This document shows positions 34,604 through 47,939 of a stretch of 64,000 bases of DNA, one piece after another. This DNA is from Danio rerio (lineage: Eukaryota; Chordata; Actinopteri; Cypriniformes; Danionidae): assembly GCF_049306965.1 (NCBI RefSeq), contig NC_133183.1, positions 20,589,001 to 20,653,000 on the forward strand. The letters are read 5' to 3'. Numbering within the stretch: the stretch's first letter is position 1; the number at the start of each line of letters is the position of its first letter. The notes under the pieces are model-generated. The model worked only from the letters and a program-made list of their open reading frames with translations, searched no databases and had not been told where the DNA came from. The position numbers and the translations under genes were made by a program.

Positions 34604-35659
34604 TTGAAATTATAAAGTATCTGCGCTCTGAATGATTTTGAGATATTAAGCTTCAATGTTTTTGCATTTCATAAAGCAAACAGTGTGTGTGTAACATTTG
34701 TTTTTTAAATAAAAAGTGTTAATGTAAACAACATAAAAAGCATCCCATAATATAAATAAGTTGTCATTTAATAGGAATATGTCAATAACTCAATTTTGAC
34801 AAAAATGTCAGATAGAACCTTATAATTCTAAGGTGACGAATTGGTGAAGTTTGTTCCTCACCACTGTTGCCACTGGCTTGCTTGGTTTGGGACTTGGGGA
34901 GCTGCGCATCGATGGATTTGCTTTTCAGTGTTTGGACTTTCAGCAGTGAAAATTAAACCACACTGAATTGAACTAAACCGCACTTCAACTGAAAACTGGA
35001 CTGACATGGTTTCAATTTCAACTTACTCAAACTTCTATGTTAAGCTGCTTTGACACAATCTAACCTATAAAAGCACTACAGAAATAAAGATGAATTGAAT
35101 TGATTAGACTGTGCTGTATGAATTAGAGAAATGAAATCCTCCATTACCTTTAAATTACACATCGCATCCATTCCACCGACAGATTACACATAAAAGGCCA
35201 CAAATCATACCTGAACCCTCACTACATCTTTCGCTGTGACATTCTCAATATACTTCTTGGTTTCGTAACAAATATCTTATTCATAATTGTCTTTCCCCCT
35301 GGGATTGTGTTTACATTTTTTTAAGTATATTTTACTGTTTCTCAATAATAGTCAATAATAATGATAATGATAATAGTTGTTGTCTATTAAAGATTGAAAG
35401 ATATTGTGTTAGAATCACATGTCAAAAGATTGTTAATGCAAGCACTTGTCAATTCAATGCCTTTTCTTCAGTTTTTGCTATTCAACAAGCTTTTTCTGAG
35501 GCAGACCATGACAGGGACTGTTGTTTATTGTTTACGACGATACATTGTAAATGAATAAATCAATAAAAATGACCCCAAAACAGTCTAAGCGGAGTAATAC
35601 TTAAAGAATATTTATAAAAAAACACGAGGCCCTGAGACGCTGTTCGAAATATTCCAAAA
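34604..35659. other. Upstream region of kinase gene B
   Basis: Holds unique-looking AT-rich sequence (34604-34920) and the GAATT-tailed repeat fragment (about 34921-35102). The uninterrupted cttttc site, where unit A has its 3.3-kb insertion, is at 34921-34926. Non-coding sequence continues to the CRE. No gene is seen. Confidence 0.45.
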
Positions 35660-35669
35660 GTGACGTCAC
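35660..35669. promoter_or_regulatory. CRE palindrome upstream of kinase gene B
   Basis: gtgacgtcac, 114 bp before the exon-1 start codon, identical to copies A and C. Function is inferred from the motif only. Confidence 0.5.
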
Positions 35670-35782
35670 TCAATAGAACATAAATGCTCGCATAACTTAC
35701 ATTTCTTACATCAGTTCAGTGATCATCCAAGCTACTGTAAGGATCATTATTTGGACGTGTTAACAGATTTTCACCAAATCTA

Positions 35783-37598
35783 ATGGATAACGAACATCTG
35801 TCGACTTATTTTACGAGCGAACACATGAGTGAACTCGAAGACTTTCTGAGTGAAGCGACACAGCCTGTGATTGTCCACGCGATGGCAGCAACAGTACCTG
35901 TGTTTGGTGAAGGAGTGAACGGAGAGGTGGCTCCAGTGCTGGAAAACATGGACTTCTGCAGAAACCTCTGTTCTTGGCTGGACGAGGAATGTACTGCGGC
36001 GTCTGATGCCAGTACGACACTCGATGAGCCCTTCTCTGTTAATGTGGAGAAAACAACCGGTGAGCCTGTCAGCAAACACTCAAGTTGTCTATGGTTTAAA
36101 ATAATGATAAAAACTGGGGAAAGAAAAGCTATTAGGAAATTAAAATAATGTATAAATGAAAAAAAGAGACGTTACATAACCCTAACCCCCCAAAAATCAA
36201 TAATAGGATTTTAACAGAACATTTTTGTTTGAGGTAAATTGCCCTAAAATGAGACTTGGGCCTAGTCAAAGCGTTAAATACTCAGCGTTTACACAAACAC
36301 TATATTCCTCGGTTTAGTCCCGAATTCATCCGCCTTTCTAGCCACAACCCAGTACTCTTATTCACCCCCCCCCCCCTCAAAACACACACACACACACACA
36401 CTCAACACTATTTTAAAAAACCACAATATATTTCCAATTAAAACTAAAAAAGATCTTCAAACTGGACTTTTTCCTGCATATAAAACTGCGAGGTGGCCAC
36501 CTCCACCAAATTTTGTACCACCTGTGCCTTTAGACAAAAAACAAGGCAGACAGACCCTAAATGATCCTCAAGCATGTTTTTTTTTTAAATAATGAAATGT
36601 CATGCATTTAATTAAATCAAATGTTAGCCATTTTTAATAGTTTACAAAGATCTTCAGAGTCACACGATCCTTCAGAAATTACTCTAATATTAATTATTAT
36701 TATTAATGTAATAGTAATGAAATCAATAATGACTGGAGTAATATTTTCATTTGAAACTACATACGATAAGAAAGCAGTTATTTAAAATTGTTATAAATAT
36801 TTATCGATTTAACATTTTTTTTACATTTAATAAATGCCATCTTGATGAACAGAATCATTTTTTTAAAAAACAACAAAAGCAAATAAAACTTTTGACTGGT
36901 AGTGTGTATATACATAATGTGTTCTGCATGTGCTAAGTTTTTAGGAATAGTCAAAAATAAATGATTGATTTTCTTTATTATCCCAACAATCATCAGAATA
37001 TTAAGATCAAGTTTCATGAAGACATTGTGGTATGCATAAATCTGTTTCTAAAAATGAACCCTTATGTCTCATTTTGTTGTCCAGGGTCACATTTGGAGAT
37101 CATCAGCTTTTGCAGTGACTTCTGTCCGTGGCTGGACGAAGACTGGACTGCAGCTTCAGATGCCGGTACAGTACCAGATAAGATGCCGGAGGAGATGCCG
37201 GATGAGATTTCTCCTCGGGAGAACACTCCAGAGAACGACACAACTGGTGAGATTGTCAGCAACCACTTCACTGTAGAATAGAAACATTTTATTAATGGGA
37301 ACGATCTTTTAATTTTAAATCAATGATAAAAACTGGGTAAAGTTTAAAGAGACATTTAAAGGTATTGGGGGAATTAAAATAAATGTTTAAAAGAAACAAC
37401 AAACATTACGCATTAAACAAAAATGAGAAATACCCAATAGTGCATTTTAACAGGATGAGAAAAGTTGTAAGGTAAAAAGGCCTACAGTGAGAGTATCCAC
37501 TTGTTAAGTGTGATGTCATGCGAAGTGGCTTCTGGGTCCAAGCACTATATCAAACTGTACGGGAGCAATTCCAGCGTTATGGATGTGACATTTGCAGT

Positions 37599-37631
<33 letters not shown>

Positions 37632-40600
37632 TAAATTCCCGAAGTATACAGTATGTTAACATTACATTGAAACATCTGTTTATATTTTTTAAAACAACTA
37701 ACCACAGAGTTATGGGATCAGAAAAATATCAATCTGTGAACATTAGTTATATTTTAACTGAGTAATATAAATGGGTTACGGATGTGACCAAAACAAGTTA
37801 GCGAGTTTACAGTATACAACATACTTTGTAGAAATTATGTGAATTCAACTGCATAACCCAAAATAAACGACGCTAATTAAAAGGATAAGAGTTGCCTCTC
37901 TATACAACAAAAATGATTTATTTTATTTGACAGTTTTGCATTTATGAGGAAAGAGCTTCGTTATGGATGTGACGTGTGAAATTGACACTTTGGAACTTTG
38001 GTAAATCAAATATAATAGTTTGAAAACATTGACAGACATTTTTTAAGTATGTTTAAAGTACTGTTAAATACTTGCTCACACAAACAAACATACAAACACT
38101 GTTTTACTGTTTTGGTGAAAACTGACATTTGCATGGAATTGCTCATGGGGAGACTCAACAAATGGTAATAATGAACATTTACAAAGTGATGTAATACTTT
38201 CGAAAATCATAAAAATCTAGAGACTAATGTGAACAGCATGATTTGTATATCAAATTCAGTGTAATGTGTTATATGACTAAAAAGTGGTCATAAATACATA
38301 TTTTTCATGGCTTAACAAACTGATTTTTTCACTTGGCCTGGCCAATTTTTAAAAAATGTTTATTTAAATTTTCGTATAGAAACATATGAATATTTTCCTA
38401 TATATGCCTATACATTTACTTATTGTCATGTTTCAAATTTTCTGTTTTATTTTCTTTTTTTCTTTGTTCAACTAAGAAGTTCAAACAGGAGGCAGCAGGA
38501 GGAGAAGAATCCATGCTTTCTTCAAGAGAGTGTGGAAGGCCATAAAGAAGCCGTTCCTCTGCTGCAGACGGAGAAGAGTGGGGACTCAAATACCACAGGG
38601 GGATCCACACACAAACGATGTAGAGATTGGTTTGGATCCAGAGCCTGTCCCTAGAACTTCTGGGCTCCAGAATACTGTTGATCTGAATCCAGGTCCAAAA
38701 CCTGTCCTTGGAACGCCTGGGTGCAAGAATACTGTTGATCTGAATCCAGATCCAGAACTTGTCCTTGGAACATCTGGGTGCAAGAATACTGTTGATCTGA
38801 ATCCAGATCCAGAACCTGTCCTTGGAACGCCTGGGTGCAAGAATACTGTTGATCTGAATCCAGATCCAGAATTTGTCCTTGGAACGCCTGGGTGCAAGAA
38901 TACTGTTGATCTGAATCCAGATCCAGAACCTGTCCTTGGAACGCCTGGGTGCAAGAATACTGTTGATCTGAATCCAAATCCAGAACCTGCTCCTGGAATG
39001 TTTGGGCGGCAGTTTACTGTTGATCCGTTTCCAGATCCAGAATCTGCCCCTAGAGCGCCTGGGAGGCAGTTTACTGTTGATTTGGTTCCAGATCCAGAGC
39101 CTGTCCCTAGAGCGTCTGGGTGCCAGAATTCAGTTAATCCGGTTCCAAATCCAGGGTATGAGCTTAGAAACTGCAAGAGCCAGTTTGCTATTGATATAGA
39201 TTCAGATCCAGATTCAGATCCAGATTCAGAGCCTGTCCCTGGACCATCTGGGCTCCAGGACACAGCTAATGGGGAATCATCATCTGCCACAGGACCAAAT
39301 AGAGGTGAGTCTGATTTCAGGACTCGGAAGTCATGTACAAGACATAAACACAAAGTGTCAAATTCAATTTTGAGACAAACAGAACTATTATAAATTCTAC
39401 TGTAATATATTTGTATATATCTGTATACTGTAATACTGTAATATATATATATCAGTGTGAGAGAATTGAAAACACTTAACCTCTTCTTTTTTTTCAGTAT
39501 TTATGAAGAGTCTCTACAGATTGGGAGATATTCTGGGAACTGGAAGCTTCGGCGTAACCTACAAAGCAATCCGTAAATCTGATGGCAAGGAGGTAAAACT
39601 CTTAGTGTACAATTTGCTTCTTATGTAACTTGTACCCTTAATCCAAGCTTGTCAATAATACGTGAAAAACTAATACTTGGATATTTGCTTTGCAGGTTGC
39701 CATCAAGAGGATCCGCAAGAGAAACGGTGACCGTTACATATCAGTAGTAAGTTGGCAAAACTTCACTCAATATTTGATTCGTTATTGGTTTGGACACTAT
39801 TACTGTTGCATAGTTGAATTTTAAAAGGCAAAATCCAGTCATTTCTGAAATAATATGTTCAAGCCGAATAAAATAATGTTTAGGGCTTAGGTCTCAAACT
39901 CAATTCCTGGAGAGCCGCAGCTCTGCTCAGTTTTGCTCCAACCCTGAAAAAATATAGCTGATCCTAATAATCGAGGTGTTCAAAAGAGTCTTGAACACCT
40001 TTATTAGTGGAATCAGCTGTGTTTGATCAGGGTTGGAGCAAAACTATGCAGGGCCGGTGCGGCCCTCCAGGAATCAAGTTTGAGACCTATGCTTTAGATC
40101 AGTGGTTCTCAAACTGTGGTACGTGTACCACTAGTGGTACGCGGGCTTCCTTCTAGTGGTACGCGGAGGAATCAAATATGTCATATATACATGCAAGATA
40201 AATTTCAAAATTTATCACAAATGATTTATATATGAATATGATGACATATAGCCCATATTAATAAGGCCCAAGCAACATTTCCAGGTTGACGAATAGGCTA
40301 CTATATGTTAATACTTTACATATAAAAAAAGCACATATAATTAAAACATTGACATTTTATTTTGGCTGTTTGTTGTTGTTGTTGTTTTTTACCTGTAAGC
40401 ACAATACAGTGTTTATGTTCAAAATATTTATAATGTTTAAAGCAGCTGACAATAATAAATATTCTTACTAATAGGAATTATTCTGCCTGGTTTTTGAACT
40501 GTGCAGAGCTGTAGGTGCTTAATTAGGCCTACTACGCCACTGTATTTTAATACTGGTCATTATAGTGTTACTTGGAGGGACAATTTTTTTCTGAGGTGTT

Positions 40601-42281
40601 ACTTAATAAAAAAAGTTTGAGAACCGCTGCTTTAGATGAAATCTGAGAGCTCCCCCATTCTCCATAGACATCAATGGTCCAGGGGCATTCAGAGACCAGA
40701 AAAGGAGCCAAAAACATTGTCAAAACAAATTTTTCCCTCCTGTACCAGGTCAGGGTGCACATTTTCTACAAGCAGTTTGATTTACTGTCAGAGTCAGCGA
40801 GACGCAAGTGTCTTATTACCGGTAGTAAATGCACACCCTGACCTGATGTGGAAGAATTGGTCAAACAAAGTTTTTTACAGTTTCATAAGTGTTCTTGGAG
40901 CTTCGTATGATTACACTTGAAACTGACTTTGAGTGCCTAAGGAACGCTACTGTCTGTGGAGGATAAGGGAGCTCTCAGATTTAATCTAAAATATCTTCAT
41001 TGAGAATATCTTCTTTAGGGGTTGAAATAACATGAAGGAAAGTCTAGTTGAACTTATCCATTAAATAATGGTGATCTTTCTTCACATCTACAGCTAGTAA
41101 CCCTTGTTCTCTTTTTCTTTTTAGCCTGGTTATTCCAAACCAGTACTAAGAGAAGTGGCGTTTATGCTCATGCTGAAAGACCCTTCCAAGAGCATATACC
41201 TGATAGAAATGTACGAGTGGTTTGATCAAGAAGGGTTCATTTCACTTGTTTTGGAATACCCCAAACCTTGTACATCGCTGCGGATCTTTGTAAAGCGACG
41301 TCACACGCTGAAGGAACCAATTGCACGCTGCTTGCTGCACCAGTTAATCCTGGGAATCCAGCACTCCCTTGACCATGGAATTTCTCACAATGACTTGCAT
41401 GCTGAAAACATCCTGGTGAACACAAACACATTGGAGCTCAAGGTGATTGACTTCGGCTGTGCTAGCAAATGCGAGGATGAAGAACAAAGGATCATCATCT
41501 TGGGGAACATCTGGAGCGTCGGCCACCTGCTGTATTTTATGGTGAACGGAAAAGCGCCAGTGTACTCCAGAGATGAATGGCAACCACGCCTTTTATTTAA
41601 ACCCAAGATATCCAGCGGTGAGTAAACAGACACTGATAAATTTAAATGCCTCAACCTGTTGTAGTCTTATGCCTCATTCACATTTGCAGCAGATTACCAC
41701 CTAAAGCGACCGGCAGCTACAAAGTCGCTGGTAGTGTGAGTGAGGCATCAATGTCCACAACAGAATCAAACTGTGGCCCTAATGTCACCATATATATTAA
41801 CTCAGGAAGGGGCAATTTGAGGGCCACCGTCCTGCAGAGTTTACCTCCAAACTCTTATCTTGAAGAATCCAAGTTATCTTGAAGTCACACTCCATTGCTT
41901 ACATTAGTCTACTCAAAGGAGTGAATGTAAATGAATGAGGGAATTAAATGCACTTCAAAACCTCCACCATGGTTTCGGACATTACTAGAAAAGGCTACTC
42001 CCTCAAATAGTGTACTTGGTGATTTGAGATATAGTCATTGATTAGCTTGGAGTGTTTGAAGAAAACTCTGCAAGACACCGGCCTTCCAGGACTTTACACT
42101 AGCTTGTTTTACTCACAAATGTCAGAAGATATCTTCATTAATGTCAGCTTTGGTGCAGTGTTGACTAACCATCTCTCTTTCTCCTCATACAGAGTGCTGT
42201 GATCTGATTGAAAAGTGTCTGAATCACAATTTGGAGACACTGGAGGAGGTCATGCAGCACGAGTGGATGAAGAAGGTGTGA
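35783..42281 (+). CDS. PIM-like kinase domain protein, probable pseudokinase (copy B, 664 aa)
   Basis: Coding exons: 35783-36059, 37085-37246, 38477-39304, 39498-39592, 39696-39746, 41125-41617, 42193-42281, with the same phases as copy A. It differs from copy A by one extra 19-residue repeat unit and by an extra SDPD in the acidic tail of exon 3. It also has a few substitutions: EEC for EEW in exon 1, MLKDPSK for MLKDPPK and HAENIL for HVENIL in the kinase domain. Exon 6 differs from copy A at only five bases that I could count. The HND catalytic loop, intact DFG, and missing PPEW/P+1 segment are identical. Splice sites and frame are all kept, so this is a plausible expressed gene. Confidence 0.87.
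36650..36904. mobile_element. Half-deleted intron 1 MITE (copy B)
   Basis: Right half of the cactaccagtcaaaag element, ending cttttgactggtagtg at 36904. The left part, including the left terminus, is missing: sequence jumps from the upstream atagttta to cttcagagtcaca. Units A and C keep the full element. Confidence 0.65.
38671..39183 (+). repeat. Coding minisatellite, 57-bp unit, 9 copies (copy B exon 3)
   Basis: Same 19-residue unit as copy A, with five canonical GCK-ending units followed by four diverged ones. It is the longest array of the three. Followed by a small SDPD repeat (atccagattcag duplicated near 39205). Confidence 0.95.
39888..40089. mobile_element. Palindromic MITE in intron 5 (copy B)
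   Basis: Copy of the element at 15715-15916 at the homologous position, with taggtctcaaac ends. Confidence 0.65.
40100..40629. mobile_element. hAT-like element in intron 5 (copy B)
   Basis: Copy of the 530-bp cagtggttctcaaac element, flanked by ctttagat at 40092-40099 and 40630-40637. Same insertion as in unit A. Confidence 0.85.
40631..40991. mobile_element. Inverted-repeat element in intron 5 (copy B)
   Basis: Homologue of 16458-16818 with aaatctgagagct and agctctcagattt termini and the inner caggtcagggtgca hairpin. Confidence 0.55.
41822..42083. mobile_element. Inverted-repeat MITE in intron 6 (copy B)
   Basis: Homologue of 17649-17910, with ggccaccgtcctgcagag and ctctgcaagacaccggcc arms. 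Confidence 0.5.
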
Positions 42282-42298
42282 ATGAAGACCAGATGAAG

Positions 42299-42658
42299 GT
42301 AAATACAACTGATCCCTTAGGAAACATACTACTCTAGAGGCTGCACGATTTTTTGCGATATATATTGCAATATGAATACAATTCCATCAGATGACTTGAT
42401 CAATTTTAACGATTAGGGTGATTCTGCAGTGGGAGTACATCTCCATAAAATCTAATAAACACTCTATAATTGGGGTCCGCCGACACATTTTCAACACATT
42501 TTCGACACATTTTCACATCGCATTTCGATGTTTCGTTTTATCAGCTGATTGTTGGAGCTTTAAGAGGCTGTTCATAGACAAGATTAGTTCAATCTTAGTG
42601 TGAAATATACAAATTCTGGACATGTCTAACATTTTTTTTCTTCTTTTGTTTTCCTCAG
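42299..42658. other. Shortened 3' UTR intron of kinase gene B (inferred)
   Basis: Donor and acceptor match unit A, but the intron is 360 bp against 924 bp. The deletion junction at about 42487-42540 contains a short tandem array of cacatttt-type units not seen in unit A. Confidence 0.5.
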
Positions 42659-42775
42659 TGAAGACCAAAGCAGCAAAATCATCCTCATCTTTACCAGGAA
42701 ACTGCCGCTATTGTTCAGGCAGATTTGAAATGTATAGAAATGTATAAGAATAAACTGTTGTATGAAGTCATTATT
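42659..42775 (+). other. Terminal 3' UTR exon and poly(A) signal of kinase gene B (inferred)
   Basis: Homologue of the unit A terminal exon, with aataaa at 42749-42754. Confidence 0.5.
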
Positions 42776-44250
42776 TGTATTTTATATGAACACAAATGTC
42801 TTATCATAGCTTAATAATATACTGATTACACCTTCGGTGGTTCTGTTTGAATATTGTAAAATGTATGAAAATATTAGTGAAACATCTTTCTCCTCAGTGT
42901 CAGTATATTTTGCACGTTCATGAGCACTGTGCAGTGATGTATAGCTCCTTCCAGATGCCTACACCCGACTTCCTCTGTATAAAAAAACTAGCACAGGCGC
43001 ATCTGAGGTATACGTAAGCAACGTGACATGCAAAGAAAGAGCACAGCGCTCGAGACCATGCCCCCTATACTGACACTGAGGAAATAAATGTGGATAGTCG
43101 TTATTCTTGTTTTAGTCATATGGTCCGTTTTGAGGAGGTTTTTGGTTCTTTTTCTTTTAGATCTTATAAATTTGATACAATTGTTTTTGATACAAATGTG
43201 AAGTTTCACAAACTAATTTGGAGAGGAGCATGTGATATGATTGACCGCAGCTGGTCCCTATCGCTAATCATTAGCTAGCCAATCTGATTATTCCAACTTT
43301 AACATAAATATCCAGCCTAACTTCATTCCCTATCTTCATTTTGGAAGACCCCCATCATCCATCCTTTCTCCCTCCGCCTCAATTCTAGGATCGGGCAACA
43401 CGGTGGCTCAGTGGCTAGCACTGCTGCTTCACAGCAAGAAGGTCGCTGGTTCAAGTCCTAGCAGAGTCAGTTGGCACTTTCTGTGTGGAGTTTACATGTT
43501 CTCCCCGTGTTCGCGTGGGTTTTCCCCGGGTACTCCGGTTTCCTCCCACACTCTAAAGACATGTGACACAAGTAAATTAAATAATAGCACCAGGCACAAG
43601 CACTTAATGCAAGAGCATTATCTAAGTGTGAACTCATGAATCATTTATTTATTTATTTATTCATGTACTGCATTTTATTGTGGAAACCAAAGAATTGTAT
43701 TGTACAAGAAGACTTCTGCTGTGAATGTGCCCTTGACACTGTGGAACTGAATTGTTGAATGAAGTCATTATTTGTATTTTATGTGCACACAGATGTCTTA
43801 TTTTAGCTTAATAATATACAGATTACGCCTTCAGTGGTTCTGTTTGAATATTGTAAAATGTATGAAAATATTTGTGAAGTTTGTATCTTCTCCTCAGTGT
43901 CAGTACATTGTGCACGTTCATGAACAGTGTGCAGTGATTCCAGATGCCCACACGTGACTTTCTCAGAAAGCACAGCAATCATGAACGTGCCCCCTATACT
44001 GACACTGAGGAAATGAACTTGGATTGTCATTATTTTTTGAGTCATATTCTCCGTCTTGAGGACGTTTTTGGTTCTTTTTTTAAGATTTTATGAATTTTTG
44101 ATACAATTTGTAATTTTGATTGTTTTTTATACGCTATTGCACTATTTATTTGTTTATTCATTCATGTACAGCATTTTATTGTGGAAACCAAATAATTTCA
44201 CTGTACAAGAACACTTGTTCTCTACTGTGCACATGACATTTTAAAATGTT
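42755..44250. repeat. Diverged direct duplication in the 3' flank of unit B
   Basis: Homologue of 19147-20640, with the same two half-copies and the DANA-like SINE inside the first. Confidence 0.65.
43393..43578 (+). mobile_element. DANA-type SINE, 5' portion (unit B)
   Basis: Homologue of 19781-19964, with ggtggctcagtggctagcac and ggttcaagtcc promoter boxes. Confidence 0.75.
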
Positions 44251-44651
44251 GTTGAGATGATGTTTTGAGTTTGCATTTTAAATAAATAAATATATATAAT
44301 AAAGTGACTGCTGTTCTATTTAATCAGTTATTTATAAGGAATTAATGTAGTATCTTTTTAAAAATGGGGACAGGGTTGTTAAAAACAGACATAAACCAAT
44401 TTAACACAAAAAAGTATAATGCTTGAAAAGAGATATACTTACTGATTAAAACTATTTCACCAGACAAATATTAATAAGTGGATTGTCAAATGTGCAGTCT
44501 GGTGCTACAAGTTCCCTGCAGATTTAGGTTGTGTTTCAACTCACATGATGTATGATTCTGCTGACTGCATATTTATTGCTAATAAAATCTTCCAGGTAAT
44601 GTATCTCACACAACAAAATGGCAGGAATAATTTTAATAATAGTAGTAGTAG

Positions 44652-44705
44652 TTGCATTCTTATCACCCTTTAATTAAACTGCATTAAAGGGTGATAAGAA
44701 TGCAA
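44652..44705. repeat. Perfect short palindrome specific to unit B
   Basis: Arms of 22 bp (44652-44673 and 44684-44705, starting ttgcattcttatcaccc) around a 10-base loop. Unit A has only the right arm, so the left arm is a newly made inverted copy. A stem-loop in RNA or single-stranded DNA is possible; no gene is attached. Confidence 0.85.
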
Positions 44706-44879
44706 ACCAAATAGCCTAATATTAATAACCTCTCAATGGTAAAGCCACATACTCACACCTGCAGCTTCTCCATAATGGACGTCCAGTGTTCTTCAGCCCC
44801 TGGCACCTAGACTGCAGTTCTGCACAAGAAGTTTGGGCTGAGGAGAAATGGTAAAACTGAGCCTGTTTTTTTTTTTCCT

Positions 44880-46915
44880 TCACTTTCGTCAATTCATCAC
44901 CTTGATTTCAGACTCTCTTCCTCCATCTTGCAAACTCTCTGCACTTGATACGAACAGCGCCACTGATACACTCTGCTCCACACTAGCATCATGTCTAGAC
45001 AGATTATGTCCTCTTACATCCAGGCCAGCCCGTGCCAGTCCTCCTGCACCCTGGCTCTCGGATGCTCTCCGTGAGCATCACTCAAAACTTCGGGCTGCAG
45101 AGAGAATTTGGCGGAAAACTAAAAATCCTGCACAGCTCTTAACATACCAAACTCTTCTGTCTTCTTTCTCGGCTGAGGTTACTTCTGCAAAGCAGACATA
45201 TTACCGTCTGAAAATCAACAATGCCACTAATCCTCGCCTACTTTTTAAAACATTTTCCTCCCTCTATCCTCCTCCTCCACCCGCATCCTCCACACTTACT
45301 ACTGATGACTTTGCTACATTCTTTTGCACCAAAACTGCAAAAATCAGTGCTCAATTTGCTGCACCTACAACAAACATGCAAGATACACCACCAACACCAC
45401 ACACACTCACCTCTTTTTCTCAGCTCTCTAAGTCTGAGGTGTCCAAACTCGTGCTATCTAGCCATGCAACCACCTATCCACTTGATCCTATTCCCTCTCA
45501 TCTTTTGCAAGCCATCTCTCCTGCAGTCATACCAACACTGACTCACATAATTAACACATCTCTTGACTCTGGTTTATTCCCCACTTCATTTAAGCAGGCT
45601 AGGGTAACCCCACTGCTAAAGAAACCCAACCTGGACCATACGCTACTTGAAAACTACAGACCAGTATCCCTGCTTCCATTCATGGCCAAGATTCTGGAGA
45701 AAGTAGTGTTCAATCAAGTCCTGGACTTTCTTACTCAAAACAACCTCATGGACAACAAGCAATCCGGCTTTAAGAAAGGCCACTCCACTGAGACTGCCCT
45801 TGCTTTCGGTCGTGGAGGATCTCAGACTGGCTAAAGCAGACTCTAAATCATCAGTCCTCATCTTGCTGGATTTGTCAGCTGCTTTTGACACTGTAAACCA
45901 CCAGATCCAGCTATCTACGCTTGAGTCACTGGGCGTAGCGGGCACTGTTATACAATGGTTCAGATCTTACCTCTCTGACAGGTCATTCAGGGTGTCTTGG
46001 AGGGGAAAGGTGTCCAACCTAAAGCATCTAAACACTGGGGTACCTCAAAGCTCTGTTCTTGGGCCACTTCTCTTCTCCATCTACATGACATCTCTAGGAC
46101 CAGTCATCCAGAAACATGGATTCTCCTACCACTGCTATGCTGATGATACCCAGCTACACCTCTCTTTTCATCCTGATGGTCCCTCGGTTCCAGCTCGCAT
46201 CACCAGCCTGCCTGTCGGACATTTCACACTGGATAAAAGATCATCATCTTCAGCTTAACCTCGCGAAAACAAAAATGCTTGTAGTTTCTGCCAACCCGAC
46301 TCTACACCATAACTTTTCAATCCAGATGGATGGGGCAACCATTACTGCATCCAAAATGGTGAAAAGCCTTGGAGTAACGATTGATGACCAACTAAACTTC
46401 TCTGACCACATTTCTAGAACTGCTCGATCGTGCAGATTCACACTCTATAACATCAGAAAGATCCGACCCTTCTTATCTGAACATGCAGCTCAACTCCTTG
46501 TTCAAGCTTTTGTTCTCTCCAGATTGGATTACTGCAACTCTCTACTAGCGGGGCTTCCAGCTAACTCTATCAAGCCTCTTCAGCTGCTCCAGAACGCAGC
46601 AGCGCGAGTGGTCTTTAATTAACCTAAAAGAGCACATGTCACTCCGCTGCTCATCCGTTTGCACTGGCTGCCAGTTGCTGCTCGCATCAAATTCAAAGCT
46701 CTGATGTTTGCCTACAAAGCGACTTCTGGCTTTGCTCCTTCTTATCTGCTCTTACTTCTGCAGATCTATGTGCACTCCAGAAACTTGCGTTCTGTGAATG
46801 AACGTCGCCTCGTGGTTCCATCGCAAAGAGGGAAGAAATCACTTTCCCGAACGCTCGCGTTCAATCTGCCCAGTTGGTGGAATAAACTCCCTAACTGCAT
46901 CAGAACGGCAGAGTC
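44880..46915 (+). mobile_element. 5'-truncated L2-type LINE (unit C)
   Basis: Third copy of the L2. The open frame runs from 44848 to 45831 through the linker and early RT (VTPLLKKPNLDHTLLENYRP), then 45800-46258 with LLDLSAAFDTVNH and HCYADDTQLHL. An inserted base near 46203 moves the rest into the frame 46116-46622. The 46659-46994 frame is the L2 C-terminus. It is cut at 46915 by the same LINE insertion as in units A and B. Confidence 0.85.
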
Positions 46916-47057
46916 GAGTACTTCCTGTTATGGCGGCAAGGTGAGCAGACGCGTTTTTCTCGTGCTTAATTGCTTTTCAATAAATCCTGCATAATATTGC
47001 AGAGAGAGGTCATATAAAGAGACAAAATTATAAGCATAAGAGAAAATCACTTCAAAC

Positions 47058-47939
47058 ATGCCAAAAAAGCGGCTAAAGAGAAGAAAACGCAGGAGAGCTC
47101 CGAGGAGGTATGCCAGGAGCTAACGTTAGCTGAAGGCGAGCCGTGCTCACCGGAGCTGTCACATGCTGACATGTCCGCGGATGTTGAACAAGTCATAAAC
47201 ATGGAAAATCCATCAACAAAGGACCTCATGCTTGCCATAACATCTTTGAAACTAAACTTTAACACAAAAATTGACGGTGTACTGACGGAAATAAGAATTG
47301 TCCAAACGGACGTGAAAGACTGTAGTGGGCGTATCATGGAGGCCGAAAAGCGAATATCCACAGCAGAAGACGAGATACAAACACTGAAGGAAACTATCGA
47401 AAAATTTGAGAACAAGACAAAAAACCTCAGTAACAAAGTCGAAGGTTTAGAAGGCAGGAGCAGACGTAATATCCTGCGCGTACTGGGCATACCCGAGAAA
47501 GTAGAAAGCAATGACACATGTTCCTTTATGGAAAAATGGATAGCGGATACTCTGAAGATAACGCCGCCGGTTTTGGAGCGAGCGCACCGGACAACAGCGA
47601 GCCAAAGTTCTACTACGTATCCGAGAACTATCATCATCTAGTGCTTAAACTACAAGGACAGAGAAAACATCTTAAAAGCTGAGCGGATACAGAAAGAGGT
47701 GATGTACCAAAACAACAAAATAAGATTTCTTCCTGACATGACAACGGAGGTGTAAAAGCTACAGAGGAATTACGACGGTGTAGGGAAGCGGTTACAGGAA
47801 CTCGGTCTGGATAAACACCGGGTAATATACCCCGCACGGCTCCTGCTGACCAATGATGACCACACAAGTCATCTTCAATACACCAACGGACGTGAATAAG
47901 TACATCAAGAAACTAGAGACAATGACAAAGCATGACTAA
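47058..47939 (+). pseudogene. LINE ORF1 pseudogene (unit C)
   Basis: Like unit A, one A is missing after the original ATG (47058). The open frame 47171-47641 carries the coiled coil and EGRSRRNILRVLGIPEK. A stop at 47639 and another near 47754 cut the C-terminal domain. Confidence 0.8.
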
